64,000 bases of DNA from Nocardia asteroides. GTDB taxonomy: Bacteria > Actinomycetota > Actinomycetes > Mycobacteriales > Mycobacteriaceae. Location: NCBI GenBank assembly GCA_019930625.1, contig CP082844.1, positions 6,076,001 through 6,140,000 of the forward strand. Direction: 5' to 3'. Below the pieces are notes generated by a model. It had not been told where the DNA came from and ran no database searches. It saw only the letters and a list, made by a program, of their open reading frames with translations. Numbering within the stretch: the stretch's first letter is position 1; the number at the start of each line of letters is the position of its first letter. Below are positions 53,951 to 63,214 of this stretch, piece by piece. The position numbers and the translations under genes were made by a program.

Positions 53951-55807
53951 CTACCCCAGCAGCTCGTCCACGTAGCACCACCGCCACGCCTCGCCCGGCT
54001 CCACACTGCGCATCACCGCATGGCCGCTGCCGGCGTAATGCTTGGTGGCGTGATTGCCCGGGGAGGAGTCGCAGCAGGCGATGTGCCCGCACGCCAAGCA
54101 CATCCGCAGATGCACCCACGCCAGTCCCTCCTCGACGCATTCGGCGCATTCGTCGGGTCCGCCGTGCGCCCGCACCAGCGGCGCGGCACGCAGATGCGCG
54201 CACGAGTGCTCGGCCACCGGCGCCGCCAGCGGTTCGGCGCGGTCCTCCTCGGCCTCGTCGTAACGATCGATGATCGACTCCTCGAGATCCAACTGCGCCA
54301 GCACGTATTGCAGCACCTCGTAGTCGACCGTGCCCGAATCCCGCACCCGCAACACGGTTTCGCGTTCGGCGTGCAACATCTCCAACCGCAGCCGCCGATA
54401 CTCTCCGGTGGGCGTCACCATCTCCGACTCCGCCCGCCCGAGCCGCTCCCATGCCGCGTTGGTCTTCCACATCACCCGATCGCGCAACGTCTCAACCACC
54501 CCCGGCGGCGTATCGGGCCCGGCCTGCCGCTCGAGCACCGCCAAGCCCGCCGCGGTGGCCTGCTGCATCAAGTTGGCCTTCTGCAACGCGTCCTCGGCGC
54601 GGCTGGGACCGCGCAACCGCAACCACCGCACCAGCCACGGCAGCGACGTCCCCTGCACCAGCAGCGTCCCCGCCACCACCACCAGCGCCAGCAGCTTCAG
54701 CACCGGCAACTGCGGAGTGTCCTGCGGCAGCAGCAGCACCGCCGCCAGCGTCACCACCCCACGCATCCCCGCCCACGACACCACGACCAGATGCCGCGTC
54801 GGCGCCGCACCACCGAGCCCGAGACCTCGCGACAGCAGCGAGGAGCCGAATACCCACACCGGACGGGACAGCACCGCCGCCGCCAGCACCGCCAGCACCG
54901 CCAACACCAGGGTGCGATGGTCGAGCCCGCTGTGCCAGGCGCCCTCCACGATCCCGCGCACCTGCAACCCGATCAGGGCGAACACCGCGCTCTCCAGCAG
55001 GAACTGGATGGTCCGCCAATTGGTGCGCTCGGCGATCCGCGACGCGGCGCTCTGCCACAGCTGCGCGTTGTGCCCGAGAATCATGCCGCACACGACCACC
55101 GCGATCACCCCCGAAGCATGAATCCGCTCGGCGGGCAGATACGCCGCGAACGGCGCGAGAAACGACAGCGAGGTGTCCATCACCGGATCGGTGATCCGCC
55201 GCCGCAGCATCGCCAGCACGTAGGCCACGACGACCCCGACCGCCGCGCCGCCACCGGCCGCCAGCAGGAAATCGCCCCCGGCCTCCCACACCGACACCGT
55301 GCCCGCCGTCGCGGCCAGCGCCGTCCGCAACGCCACCAGCGCGGTCGCGTCGTTGAACAGCGACTCGTCCTCCAGGATCGTCACGATCCGCCGCGGCATC
55401 CCGATCCGGCGCGCCACCGCCGTCGCGGCCACCGCGTCCGGCGGAGCCACCACCGCCCCCACCGCGACCGCCACCGCGAACGGCACCGGCAGCAACCACC
55501 ACACCACCACCGCCACGACGAACGTCGTGAACAACACCAACCCCACCGACAACAACGCGATCGTGCGCATATTCGCCCGGAAATCCACCAGCGACGTGCG
55601 GATCGCGGCGGTATACAGCAAAGGAGGCAGGAAACCGAGCAGAATGATCTCCGGTTCCAGGTGGATCTCCGGCACGAACGGCAGATACGACGCCGCCACC
55701 CCGCCCACCGTCAGCACCAACGGTTCGGAGACCCCGAACCGGCGCGCCAGCGCCGCCAACGCGGCCGCCGACGCGACGAGAACAACCAGGCCGATCGCGA
55801 CATCCAC
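53951..55807 (-). CDS. CPA1 Na+/H+ antiporter with C-terminal UBP zinc finger
   Basis: The 618-aa protein starts at a GTG (VDVAIGLVVLVASAAAL) and has about twelve TM helices of the NhaP/NHE type, with APPDAVAATAVARRIG and EDESLFNDATALVAL carrying the ion-binding Asp residues. About 90 charged residues follow (helical, LRRLEMLHAERET-type). The final ~85 residues (CAHL...CAECVEEGLAWVHLRMCLACGHIACCDSSPGNHATKHY) form a UBP/HUL-type zinc finger. In eukaryotes it binds free ubiquitin C termini. This pairing is known in actinobacteria but unexplained. Confidence 0.9.
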   Translation of the reverse strand: MDVAIGLVVLVASAAALAALARRFGVSEPLVLTVGGVAASYLPFVPEIHLEPEIILLGFLPPLLYTAAIRTSLVDFRANMRTIALLSVGLVLFTTFVVAVVVWWLLPVPFAVAVAVGAVVAPPDAVAATAVARRIGMPRRIVTILEDESLFNDATALVALRTALAATAGTVSVWEAGGDFLLAAGGGAAVGVVVAYVLAMLRRRITDPVMDTSLSFLAPFAAYLPAERIHASGVIAVVVCGMILGHNAQLWQSAASRIAERTNWRTIQFLLESAVFALIGLQVRGIVEGAWHSGLDHRTLVLAVLAVLAAAVLSRPVWVFGSSLLSRGLGLGGAAPTRHLVVVSWAGMRGVVTLAAVLLLPQDTPQLPVLKLLALVVVAGTLLVQGTSLPWLVRWLRLRGPSRAEDALQKANLMQQATAAGLAVLERQAGPDTPPGVVETLRDRVMWKTNAAWERLGRAESEMVTPTGEYRRLRLEMLHAERETVLRVRDSGTVDYEVLQYVLAQLDLEESIIDRYDEAEEDRAEPLAAPVAEHSCAHLRAAPLVRAHGGPDECAECVEEGLAWVHLRMCLACGHIACCDSSPGNHATKHYAGSGHAVMRSVEPGEAWRWCYVDELLG

Positions 55808-55934
55808 GGTGGAATTCTCGCAGAGCGCACGATCGGCAAACGGACCGCGCGGTAGATGACACGTGCGCGACCCACCGAATGGCTGTGCCCGGGCGCACCC
55901 ACGCGCCATGCTTGTCCACGAACAGGAGGTAGAC

Positions 55935-56837
55935 ATGGAGGAATTCGCGTCCTGGCGGGCGAACGGACGACGCCACACGCACCGCGGCCACCAGATCTTC
56001 TGGCGCGACGGAGGCCGAGGCGCCGACGGGACGCTGGTATGCATCCACGGATTTCCCACCGCGTCCTGGGACTGGCATCGGATCTGGCCCGGCCTATGCG
56101 AGCGTTTCGCCCGGGTCATCGCCCCGGACATGATCGGTTTCGGCTGGTCGGCGAAACCACGCCACTACGACTACCGCATCGCCGACCAAGCCGACATCCA
56201 CGAGAACCTGCTGCGCGAACATGGAATCAGCCGATTCCACATCCTCGCCCACGACTACGGCGACACCGTCGCCCAGGAACTGCTGGCGCGCGACAGCGAA
56301 CGCCGCGCCGCCGGCGACGACTCACTGACGGTCGAATCGGTGTTCCTGCTCAACGGCGGCCTGTTCCCCGAGGCGCACCGCCCACGCCCGGTGCAACGTC
56401 TGCTGGCGAGCCCGCTGGGCCCGCTGGTCGGCGTGCTCGGCACCGAACACACCTTCCACCGCAGCCTGGCAGCGGTGTTCGGGCCCGACACCAAACCCAC
56501 CGACGTCGAACTCCACCAATTCTGGCTGCTGTGGTGCAGCAAGCACGGCAAACGCAACGGCCACAAGCTCGTCGGCTACATGGCCGAGCGCCGCAAGCAA
56601 CGGCAGCGCTGGGTGGGCGCACTGCAACAGGCGCACGTTCCGGTCCGGTTCGTCGACGGAGCGGCCGACCCCGTCTCCGGCGGCCACATGGCACGCCGCT
56701 ACCGCGAACTGATCCCCGACCCCGACGTGGTGGAACTGCCGAGAATCGGCCACTACCCGCAGGTGGAAGCACCCGAGCAGACGCTCGCGGCGCTGCTGGA
56801 ATTCCACACCGACCGAGTGCACAAGCCCACGGCCTGA
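55935..56837 (+). CDS. Alpha/beta hydrolase (epoxide hydrolase/haloalkane dehalogenase type)
   Basis: The 300-aa protein starts at an ATG with AGGAGG upstream. It has HGFPTASWDWHRIW (oxyanion HGxP), APDMIGFGWSAKP, and nucleophile Asp in LAHDYGDTVA, which indicates the HDYG group rather than a Ser esterase. The late His is in RIGHYPQVE. Substrate unknown; the next gene on the strand is an enoyl-CoA hydratase, separated by a hairpin. Confidence 0.85.
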   Translation: MEEFASWRANGRRHTHRGHQIFWRDGGRGADGTLVCIHGFPTASWDWHRIWPGLCERFARVIAPDMIGFGWSAKPRHYDYRIADQADIHENLLREHGISRFHILAHDYGDTVAQELLARDSERRAAGDDSLTVESVFLLNGGLFPEAHRPRPVQRLLASPLGPLVGVLGTEHTFHRSLAAVFGPDTKPTDVELHQFWLLWCSKHGKRNGHKLVGYMAERRKQRQRWVGALQQAHVPVRFVDGAADPVSGGHMARRYRELIPDPDVVELPRIGHYPQVEAPEQTLAALLEFHTDRVHKPTA

Positions 56838-56855
56838 CCGGCCGCCCGAGACGTC

Positions 56856-56884
56856 GTCCGGACCGGCCCACGGCCGGTCCGGAC
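56856..56884. terminator. Strong terminator hairpin
   Basis: GTCCGGACCGGCC and GGCCGGTCCGGAC form a perfect 13-bp stem around a CAC loop, 18 bp after the hydrolase stop and before the hydratase ribosome site. No T-run follows. Confidence 0.8.
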
Positions 56885-56921
56885 ACCGGGAGCACCATGT
56901 AGCGCACCGAAGGAGCCGCCG

Positions 56922-57893
56922 ATGTCCGCCGCCGAACTTCCCCTGGAAACCATCGAACTCGAACAAACCGGCCGAGTCCTCACCGCACGGGTCGTCGCCC
57001 CACCGTGGAATTTCGTGACCCCCGCCGTCGTCCGCGACCTCGACACCCTCACCGCCGCCGTCGACACCGACGACACGATCGGCGCGGTCGTGCTCACCGG
57101 GGGACTGCCCGGCCGCTTCCTCACCCACGCCGACCCCGCCGCCCTCGGCGGCATGATCGAACTCCCACACCCCTTTGTCCCCGCCCGCGCCGCCGCACCG
57201 TTCCTGCGCGCCGCCGCGGCCGCGCTGCGCGTACCTGGCGCCACCGGCGTCCTCGAACGCCACGGCGGAGGCCTCGGCGCGGGCCTGGTCTGGGGCTACC
57301 GCTGGAAACGCACCACCTTGCGGATGAACCGCTCCGGCGTCGCCTACCTCGCCGCCGTCAACGGACCCGCACTCGGCGGCGGTCACGAGATCGCCCTGGC
57401 CTGCGACCTGCGCTACGCCGCCGACGCCGACCACGTTCGCCTCGGCCAGATCGAGACACTGGCCAACCTCATCCCCGGCGGCGGCGCCACCCAACGCCTT
57501 ACCCGCCTGCTCGGCGCGGCCAAGGCCATCGAGATCACCCTCGAAGGAACGCCCTACACCGCGCAGCAAGCATTGCGCCTCGGCCTGCTCCACCGCGTGC
57601 TGCCCGCCGAAGACCTGCTCGCCGAAACGCACGCGACCGCCACGCGACTGGCCGCCCGCAACCCGATCGTCGTCGCCGAACTCAAACGCGCCGTCTACTT
57701 CGGCGGCGACAAATCCCTCTCCCGCGGCCTGGACGCCGAACAAGCCGGATTCGTCTCCGTCGGCACCACTGCCGCGGCCGCCCGCACCACCAAAGCCTTC
57801 TTCGAAGACCTCGACCGCCTCGCCGACACCCCCTTCCTCGCCGACCCACAACCGTGGCTGGACGGCACCCGAGTCGACCAGGTGAGCAAATGA
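56922..57893 (+). CDS. Enoyl-CoA hydratase/isomerase family protein
   Basis: The 323-aa crotonase-fold protein has AAVNGPALGGGHEIALACDLRYAAD (oxyanion hole and CoA site) and IETLANLIPGGGATQRLTRLLG with the catalytic Glu region in LIPGGGGT-like context. It is longer than usual crotonases, with an insert ERHGGGLGAGLVWGYRWK near residues 112-130. It starts after GGAG. It may partner the hydrolase in catabolism; nothing more specific is visible. Confidence 0.85.
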   Translation: MSAAELPLETIELEQTGRVLTARVVAPPWNFVTPAVVRDLDTLTAAVDTDDTIGAVVLTGGLPGRFLTHADPAALGGMIELPHPFVPARAAAPFLRAAAAALRVPGATGVLERHGGGLGAGLVWGYRWKRTTLRMNRSGVAYLAAVNGPALGGGHEIALACDLRYAADADHVRLGQIETLANLIPGGGATQRLTRLLGAAKAIEITLEGTPYTAQQALRLGLLHRVLPAEDLLAETHATATRLAARNPIVVAELKRAVYFGGDKSLSRGLDAEQAGFVSVGTTAAAARTTKAFFEDLDRLADTPFLADPQPWLDGTRVDQVSK

Positions 57894-57931
57894 CCACCCC
57901 CGCCGTACCCGCCACCACTGCGGCGCGGTAG

Positions 57932-57948
57932 ATCTAGTAATACTAGAT
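57932..57948. promoter_or_regulatory. TetR operator 1
   Basis: ATCTAGTAATACTAGAT is a perfect 17-bp palindrome 25 bases upstream of the TetR start. A TATTAT -10 box at 57962-57967 lies between it and the ATG, so transcription may start at or near the start codon (leaderless). Two related palindromes precede the DUF1772 gene. Confidence 0.8.
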
Positions 57949-57973
57949 TGCCGAGCGATGCTATTATCAGCCT

Positions 57974-58546
57974 ATGACGCCCCAGACGCGACGAGAACGG
58001 GAACGCGCCGAACGGCACCGGCTGATCATCGACACCGCTCGGGAGCTGGCCGAGTCGCAGGGCTGGGACGCGGTGACTGTGCGCAGGCTGGCGGAACGGA
58101 TCGAATACAGCCAGCCCGTGCTGTATTCGCACTTCGCCGGCAAGGACGAGATCGTCACGGCGGTCGCCGAGGAAGGCATCGCGGAGATGGCCGCGTGGAG
58201 CCGCGCGGCGTTGGAGTCCGCGGGCGGCGAGCCGCGCGCGGCGTTGGCGGCGGTGGCGCGGTCCTACCTCGACTTCGCGACCGCGCGGCCCGCGCTCTAC
58301 GACGCGATGTTCCTGATGAAGGTGAACCTCGCGTTCGGCGAGAATGCCTCCCAGCCGCTGCGGGACGCGTTCGCCGTCATGTTCGCCGCCTTCTCACCGT
58401 TCGCGGGGGAGCACGATCCGGAGACCTTCACCGAGGTCGGCTGGAGCGCCCTGCACGGCCTGGCGACCTTGGACCGCGGTGGACGTCTGCGGCTGGCTCA
58501 GCGAGACGCCCGCCTGGCGGTTCTGGTCGACCAGTGGACCAGGTAG
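57974..58546 (+). CDS. TetR family regulator of the DUF1772/PPOX pair
   Basis: The 190-aa TetR protein has a clear HTH (TVRRLAERIEYSQPVLYSHFAGKDEIVTAV) and a ligand domain of standard size. It is preceded by a perfect TCTAGTA-type palindrome; two further TCTAG(C/A)-type dyads lie before the DUF1772 gene 420 bp downstream. The shared site makes auto- and downstream repression likely. Confidence 0.9.
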   Translation: MTPQTRRERERAERHRLIIDTARELAESQGWDAVTVRRLAERIEYSQPVLYSHFAGKDEIVTAVAEEGIAEMAAWSRAALESAGGEPRAALAAVARSYLDFATARPALYDAMFLMKVNLAFGENASQPLRDAFAVMFAAFSPFAGEHDPETFTEVGWSALHGLATLDRGGRLRLAQRDARLAVLVDQWTR

Positions 58547-58878
58547 ACCTGCGCCGAGACCGACGGATCTAGCGGCGCTTGCCACGTTCGTCGGTCTCGT
58601 CCTACATCCGGCGCGCTTCGAGCGCCCGAAACTCGGTCGACGCCGCCGACCGCCCGCGGCCGCGAACGCGAACGGATTCGAGCCCTTCCAGGGCGCCCTC
58701 GCCGATGAGGTCGGCGGTCATGTCGTCCATAGCAGCGATGACGTAGCACCACCTGAGCAACAGCAGACCGAAAGATCTGCCGACGTTCGGTGACCAGCAT
58801 GCCTGCGACAGCGTCCGCTTCGGCCGGAACGGGCATGTGCAGCTTGCTGACAGCGCGATCCCGCGAGAACGATCGGAA
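58547..58878. other. Spacer between TetR gene and DUF1772 operon
   Basis: No gene is clear. On the minus strand a 42-codon frame (58602-58730, MDDMTADLIGEGALEGLESV) has protein-like composition, and sequence to its right continues in the same style without a start, so a small gene remnant is possible. The right end leads into the operators. Confidence 0.4.
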
Positions 58879-58895
58879 ATCTAGCAAGGCTAGAC
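58879..58895. promoter_or_regulatory. TetR operator 2
   Basis: ATCTAGCAAGGCTAGAC contains the dyad TCTAGC-AAG-GCTAGA, the same half-site family as operator 1 (TCTAGTA). It lies 40 bases upstream of the likely -35 of the DUF1772 promoter. Confidence 0.65.
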
Positions 58896-58918
58896 AAGGT
58901 AGCGTCCGAATGTTACCG

Positions 58919-58946
58919 TTGCTTCAGTTTCTAACGCTGCTAGAAT
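58919..58946 (+). promoter_or_regulatory. DUF1772 promoter with TetR operator 3
   Basis: A -35-like TTGCTT and a -10-like TAGAAT are 16 bp apart. The dyad TTCTAACGCTGCTAGAA (58929-58945) fills the spacer and covers the -10 box. Its centre is 50 bp from that of operator 2. This is the standard place for a repressor of the TetR type. Confidence 0.65.
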
Positions 58947-58967
58947 TTGGAAGGGGAGCCGCCGAAA

Positions 58968-59444
58968 ATGCTCATTCTCACCGGCCAGGCCATTGCCGCC
59001 ACCGCCGTTCTCTCCAATGCCATCGTCTATGGCACCGACGTCTGCGGGGCCGTGATCACCCGGTCCGTGTACCGCAAGCTCGATGATGCGGCCGTGACCA
59101 TGAGTGCGGGCTGGGGGCACTATTACGGCGACAAGCGCATGCCGGTTGTCGGTGTGGTCGGTGTGGTCACCGCCGTGCTCACGCTGCTGATCGCGCTGTT
59201 GGCCGGACAGCTCGGCGCCGCTGTCGCGGCGGGGATCACCGTGGCGGCACTGCTCACCTGGCTCACCTTCTACGTCCGCATCGCCAAACCGATCAATTCC
59301 CAGCAGACCGCCGCTGCGCAGAGCGGCATCATCCCGCCCGATGCCCGCGCACTGCAGGACAAGTGGGACAGCATTCTGAAGTACCGGGTCACCCTGCAGT
59401 TCATCGCCATCGCTGGACTGTGCGCGGCGCTGATTCTGTTCTGA
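58968..59444 (+). CDS. DUF1772 (anthrone oxygenase-like) membrane protein
   Basis: The 158-aa protein has four TM helices; the N-terminal helix begins MLILTGQAIAATAVLSNAIVYG and the conserved loop has DKRMPVVGVVG. DUF1772 proteins include anthrone oxygenase-like enzymes, but most are uncharacterised. AGGGGAG lies upstream of the ATG. The PPOX oxidoreductase gene follows 30 bp later, so the two form an operon. Confidence 0.8.
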   Translation: MLILTGQAIAATAVLSNAIVYGTDVCGAVITRSVYRKLDDAAVTMSAGWGHYYGDKRMPVVGVVGVVTAVLTLLIALLAGQLGAAVAAGITVAALLTWLTFYVRIAKPINSQQTAAAQSGIIPPDARALQDKWDSILKYRVTLQFIAIAGLCAALILF

Positions 59445-59474
59445 TCTCATCGAAATCACCGAGGAGTAACCGAC

Positions 59475-59873
59475 ATGACCTTCACCAGCAACGAACAGCA
59501 GTTTCTCGCCGAGGCCGGGATCGGCCGCCTGGCCACGGTATCGCCCGACGGCGTCGTGCAGAACAACCCGACCAGCTATCGGGTGAACGCCGACGGCACG
59601 ATCGACATCGGAGGCATGCGAATGCGTGCCAGTCGAAAGTACCGCAACGTCGAGGCGGGCAGCCGGGTGTCGTTCGTGGTCGACCAACAGGTGTCATTGG
59701 AGCCATACGTGATCCGCGGCATCGAGATACGCGGCACGGCCGAGGCGCTCGATGACGAGGAGCCACCGTTCCCACCGCAGGAACGCGCGGTCATCCGCAT
59801 TCACCCCGAACGGGTCATCTCCTGGGGCATCGACGGCGGATCCTTCGACTTCACCAGTCGCCGCGCCGAGTAG
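59475..59873 (+). CDS. PPOX-class F420-dependent oxidoreductase
   Basis: The 132-aa split-barrel flavoprotein-type domain begins MTFTSNEQQFLAEAGIGRLATVSPDG and has the PPOX patterns QNNPTSYRVN, IDIGGMRMRASRKYRNV (cofactor phosphate) and SFVVDQ. Size and sequence style match F420-dependent PPOX members such as Rv2074/Rv1155-type families. GAGGAG upstream is a good ribosome site. Confidence 0.85.
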   Translation: MTFTSNEQQFLAEAGIGRLATVSPDGVVQNNPTSYRVNADGTIDIGGMRMRASRKYRNVEAGSRVSFVVDQQVSLEPYVIRGIEIRGTAEALDDEEPPFPPQERAVIRIHPERVISWGIDGGSFDFTSRRAE

Positions 59874-60126
59874 TCAGGCCTCGCAGGCAGTTCCACGAGA
59901 AAGGCCGTCACCGACCGTCCGGTGATGAGCGGAATGGACCACCGCAGCGAACGCGACCGGGCACCACGACATCGGTACCCGGTCGCAGGTACCCTTCCCG
60001 ACCAGCACGGCCGCACACACTGACCACCCGTCAGCCGCCCGTAGGCGGGAAATCCGGCTTCGGCCATCGAATCACAGCGCACAGTGAAAAGCGGCACCCC
60101 AGGCAAGACGGCACACGCTGCAACCG

Positions 60127-62340
60127 TCAAGCAGTCGGCGCGGGCTCGCGCTCACCCACCTCGAGGCGCTCATCGGAATCGACAGCCGCCCTGGTCACCG
60201 TCACCCAAGTGTTGTTTACCGCCGCAGTCCCCGAAAACGTATCCGTCAACGCCGGATCGTGCAGCAAATTCACATTCGCCCCCGGCAACGACGCCGCCAC
60301 CGTCCACCCGACACCCGGCTCCTGATGCCCCCACCCGTGCGGAATCGCCACCGTCCCCGCCCGGATATCGTCACTGACCTCCAACGGCACCACGATCGAT
60401 CCGGTCCGCGAACGCACCGTCACCGGCTCACCATCGCGCAACCCCCGCACCGCGGCGTCCTCCGGGTGCATCAGCGCCGTGCAACGATCCCGCCCCTTCA
60501 CCATCGACGGCACATTGTGCAGCCACGAATTATTGCTGCGCAGATGACGGCGACCGATCAACTTCAAGTCATAACCATCGACCGGCGCGGTCAACGCCTT
60601 TCCTCGCTGCGCGTCGGCCAGCACATCACGCGCGGCCGACACGAAATCCTCCGGCGCCAAATGAACCTTCCGATCCTTGGTGCCCAGCAGCTCACGCAAC
60701 CGCGGCCGCAACGGCCCCAGATCGATACCGCCGCACGCCGCCCGCGCCTTACCCACGGTCAAGCCCTTGCGGCCCCGCCGCAAAACCCCATACGGCCCCG
60801 CAGCCACCCCGAGCGAGGCGATCCGAACCGGACTGACCCGATCGAACAACCCATTGAGCACCCGCGCGGCGAACCGGCGCACAGGCAGCGGCGCCACCTC
60901 GGTGATCAACCGCGCCATGATCTGCCAATCCTCCAACCCGCCTGCGGGCGGCTCGAACACCCGCGCGTCGAAACGCAGATTGTTGCGCACACTGAACATC
61001 GGGAACAGGATATTGACGTCCTCCCGCTCCAACGGCGAAATAGGAGGCAGGATGATATCCGCGTGCCGCGTCGTCTCCGTGACGTACATGTCCACGGCCA
61101 CATAGAAATCCAGCGAGTCCAGCGCCGCCCCCAACCGCCCGCGCTGCGGCGTCGACAACACCGGATTGCCCGCATACGTGATCATCGCGCGGATCCGGCC
61201 CGGCCCCTCGGTCAGCATCTCCTCCGCCAACGCCGCCACCGGCAACTCCGAACGGAACGACTTGTAGGTCCCCGAACGATCCGTCCACGCCCCGTACCCC
61301 ATCGGCAGATACTTCCCGTACCGTGGCGCATCGATCGGCGGCGTGGCGAACATCTGACCACCCGCCCGATCCAGATTCCCCGTCACCGCGTTGATCGTGT
61401 TCACCAACCAATGCGTCAACGTACCGGTCACCTGCTGACACACCCCGATTCGCGCATACAGCACCGCCGAGGTCGCCGCCGCGTGCTCCCGGGCCAGCCC
61501 ACGAATCGTCTCCGCGTCCACCCCCGCGTACACTGCCATCTTCTCCGGGGACGCCTCGGCCACCAGCGCACGCACCTGGTCCCAGCCGGTGCTCGACCCA
61601 CGAATCGCCTTCTCGTCACACAAATTCTCAGCGACCAGCACATGCAGCATCGCCAGCAGCAGATACACATCACCACCCGGAGCCACCGCGACGTGCTGAT
61701 CGGCCAGCCGCGCCGTCTCCGTGCGCCGCGGGTCGATCACCACGACCTTCCCGCCGCGCTGCCGCACATCCCGAATCCGCTGCTTCGCGTTGGGCATGGT
61801 GGTCACCGACCCGTTGGACACCGCGGGATTCGCCCCCAGGATCACCAGCCGCTCGGTCCGATCGATATCGGTCACCGGCATCAGCACATTCGAGCCGAAC
61901 ATCCGCCAGGCGACGAACTCCTGCGGGAACTGGTCGATCGAGGACGCCGAGAAGAAATTCCGGGTCAGCAACACCGCACGCAGCAGCCCCGCGTACAGCA
62001 CCGACGAGCTGTGCGCGGCCGGATTACCGAGATACATGCCGATCGCGCTGTTCCCGTGCTCACGACGCACCTTCCGCAGCCGCTGCCCGATCTCCAGGAA
62101 GGCCTCGTCCCATCCGATCGGCTCGAACGACGAGCCCACTCGCCGCACCGGCGTACGCAGCCGATCCGGATCATGGTGCAACCCGCCCATCGCCGTCGCC
62201 TTGGGGCAGATACACCCCTTCGACAACACGTCCTGCGGATTACCCTCGATCCGCGTCACCTGGTCGCCGGAGACCGTCACGAGGATTCCGCAGTGCGCTT
62301 CACACAAGGTGCACTGCCGGGCGATGGTGGTAGCACTCAT
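60127..62340 (-). CDS. Molybdopterin oxidoreductase (DMSO reductase superfamily)
   Basis: The 737-aa enzyme has an N-terminal [4Fe-4S] motif CTLCEAHCGI...GCICPKA and the Mo-bisMGD folds: MYLGNPAAHS, LGANPAVSNGSVTT, VVIDPRRTETA, and a C-terminal MGD-binding domain with HPEDAAVRGLRDGEPVTV. There is no Tat signal, so it should be cytoplasmic. The closest style is the formate-dehydrogenase/biotin-sulfoxide-reductase-like actinobacterial group; the Mo ligand residue could not be assigned. No electron-transfer partner is adjacent. Confidence 0.9.
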   Translation of the reverse strand: MSATTIARQCTLCEAHCGILVTVSGDQVTRIEGNPQDVLSKGCICPKATAMGGLHHDPDRLRTPVRRVGSSFEPIGWDEAFLEIGQRLRKVRREHGNSAIGMYLGNPAAHSSSVLYAGLLRAVLLTRNFFSASSIDQFPQEFVAWRMFGSNVLMPVTDIDRTERLVILGANPAVSNGSVTTMPNAKQRIRDVRQRGGKVVVIDPRRTETARLADQHVAVAPGGDVYLLLAMLHVLVAENLCDEKAIRGSSTGWDQVRALVAEASPEKMAVYAGVDAETIRGLAREHAAATSAVLYARIGVCQQVTGTLTHWLVNTINAVTGNLDRAGGQMFATPPIDAPRYGKYLPMGYGAWTDRSGTYKSFRSELPVAALAEEMLTEGPGRIRAMITYAGNPVLSTPQRGRLGAALDSLDFYVAVDMYVTETTRHADIILPPISPLEREDVNILFPMFSVRNNLRFDARVFEPPAGGLEDWQIMARLITEVAPLPVRRFAARVLNGLFDRVSPVRIASLGVAAGPYGVLRRGRKGLTVGKARAACGGIDLGPLRPRLRELLGTKDRKVHLAPEDFVSAARDVLADAQRGKALTAPVDGYDLKLIGRRHLRSNNSWLHNVPSMVKGRDRCTALMHPEDAAVRGLRDGEPVTVRSRTGSIVVPLEVSDDIRAGTVAIPHGWGHQEPGVGWTVAASLPGANVNLLHDPALTDTFSGTAAVNNTWVTVTRAAVDSDERLEVGEREPAPTA

Positions 62341-62405
62341 GAATTTCACCTTCTGCCGGATCGCTGCCCACAGACTATCTGGGACAGTACGTTCCGTACA
62401 GGGAT

Positions 62406-62996
62406 CTACGTCGCGCGGACGCGCGCATGCACATGCATGTCGTGCCACCCGTCAGCGTGCAATCCGGCGCTGCGCCTGACACTTTCCGCCGCGAACCCCG
62501 CCTTCACCGCCGCACGACACGACGGCAGATTGCGCACCGAGTGCAGCACCTCCAGCCGATGGAAACCGACCTCGAATGCCCAGCGAGAGACCGTCTCGAC
62601 CGCCGCAGGCGTCACCCCGCGCCCACGCCACGCCGGCGCGGTCCAATACGCCAGTTCAGTCAAGCCCTCCGGCGGCGACATCTTCCGCAACCCGATCCGG
62701 GCCACGACCACATCATCGACGACGACCGCCCACTGCGGACCGTCCCCGTTCGTCCACCCCGCCCGCCAGCGCGCGATCAGCTCCCGAGCCTCGGCTTCGG
62801 AGACCACATCGCGAACATGCCAGCGTCGAATGTCCGGATCTCGGTAAACCGCGTGCACCACGGCCGCGTCGGCATCAACCCACGGCCGCAACAGCAGCGT
62901 CTCACTCCTCAACGTGGGTTGGATTCTCGCGGCGAACACTTCGGCGGGCACCACGTCGGGCAGCAGAGCGGACACACCCGAATTGTCCCCGGACAT
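62406..62996 (-). CDS. GNAT family N-acetyltransferase
   Basis: The 196-aa RimJ/RimL-type GNAT has TLRSETLLLRPWVDADAAVVHAVY, AYWTAPAWRGRGVTPAAVETV with the acetyl-CoA pyrophosphate loop, and LEVLHSVRNLPSCRAAVKAGF. It likely acetylates an N-terminus or small amine. It starts 66 bp upstream of the molybdo-enzyme gene on the same strand. Confidence 0.85.
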   Translation of the reverse strand: MSGDNSGVSALLPDVVPAEVFAARIQPTLRSETLLLRPWVDADAAVVHAVYRDPDIRRWHVRDVVSEAEARELIARWRAGWTNGDGPQWAVVVDDVVVARIGLRKMSPPEGLTELAYWTAPAWRGRGVTPAAVETVSRWAFEVGFHRLEVLHSVRNLPSCRAAVKAGFAAESVRRSAGLHADGWHDMHVHARVRAT

Positions 62997-63214
62997 GCCG
63001 CCGATCACCACGAATTACCAGCGCCAGGGGACAGGCATGCCGATCGAAGGCGGTGACCGATTGCGCTCCCTCGCAAGCGATTCGATGTCACCTGGAACGA
63101 AATGCACCACTGATCCGACCGGACTGAGACTTCTCCCGAGCGACCAACTTCGTCACTGTGACGATAACTAATCCACCAGCGCGGGACCGAACCGATAGGG
63201 GAGTCAGCAACCGA
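62997..63214. other. Spacer with palindrome CGTCACTGTGACG
   Basis: The stretch after the GNAT start is less GC-rich than the rest and shows no gene. It includes CGTCACTGTGACG, a perfect 13-bp palindrome at 63151-63163, whose identical second copy lies at 63545-63557. Confidence 0.5.

Noticed and set aside
60259..62847. 862-codon plus-strand open frame antisense to the molybdo-enzyme
   Set aside because: Arg/His/Gln-rich shadow; the minus strand has full Fe-S and MGD motifs.
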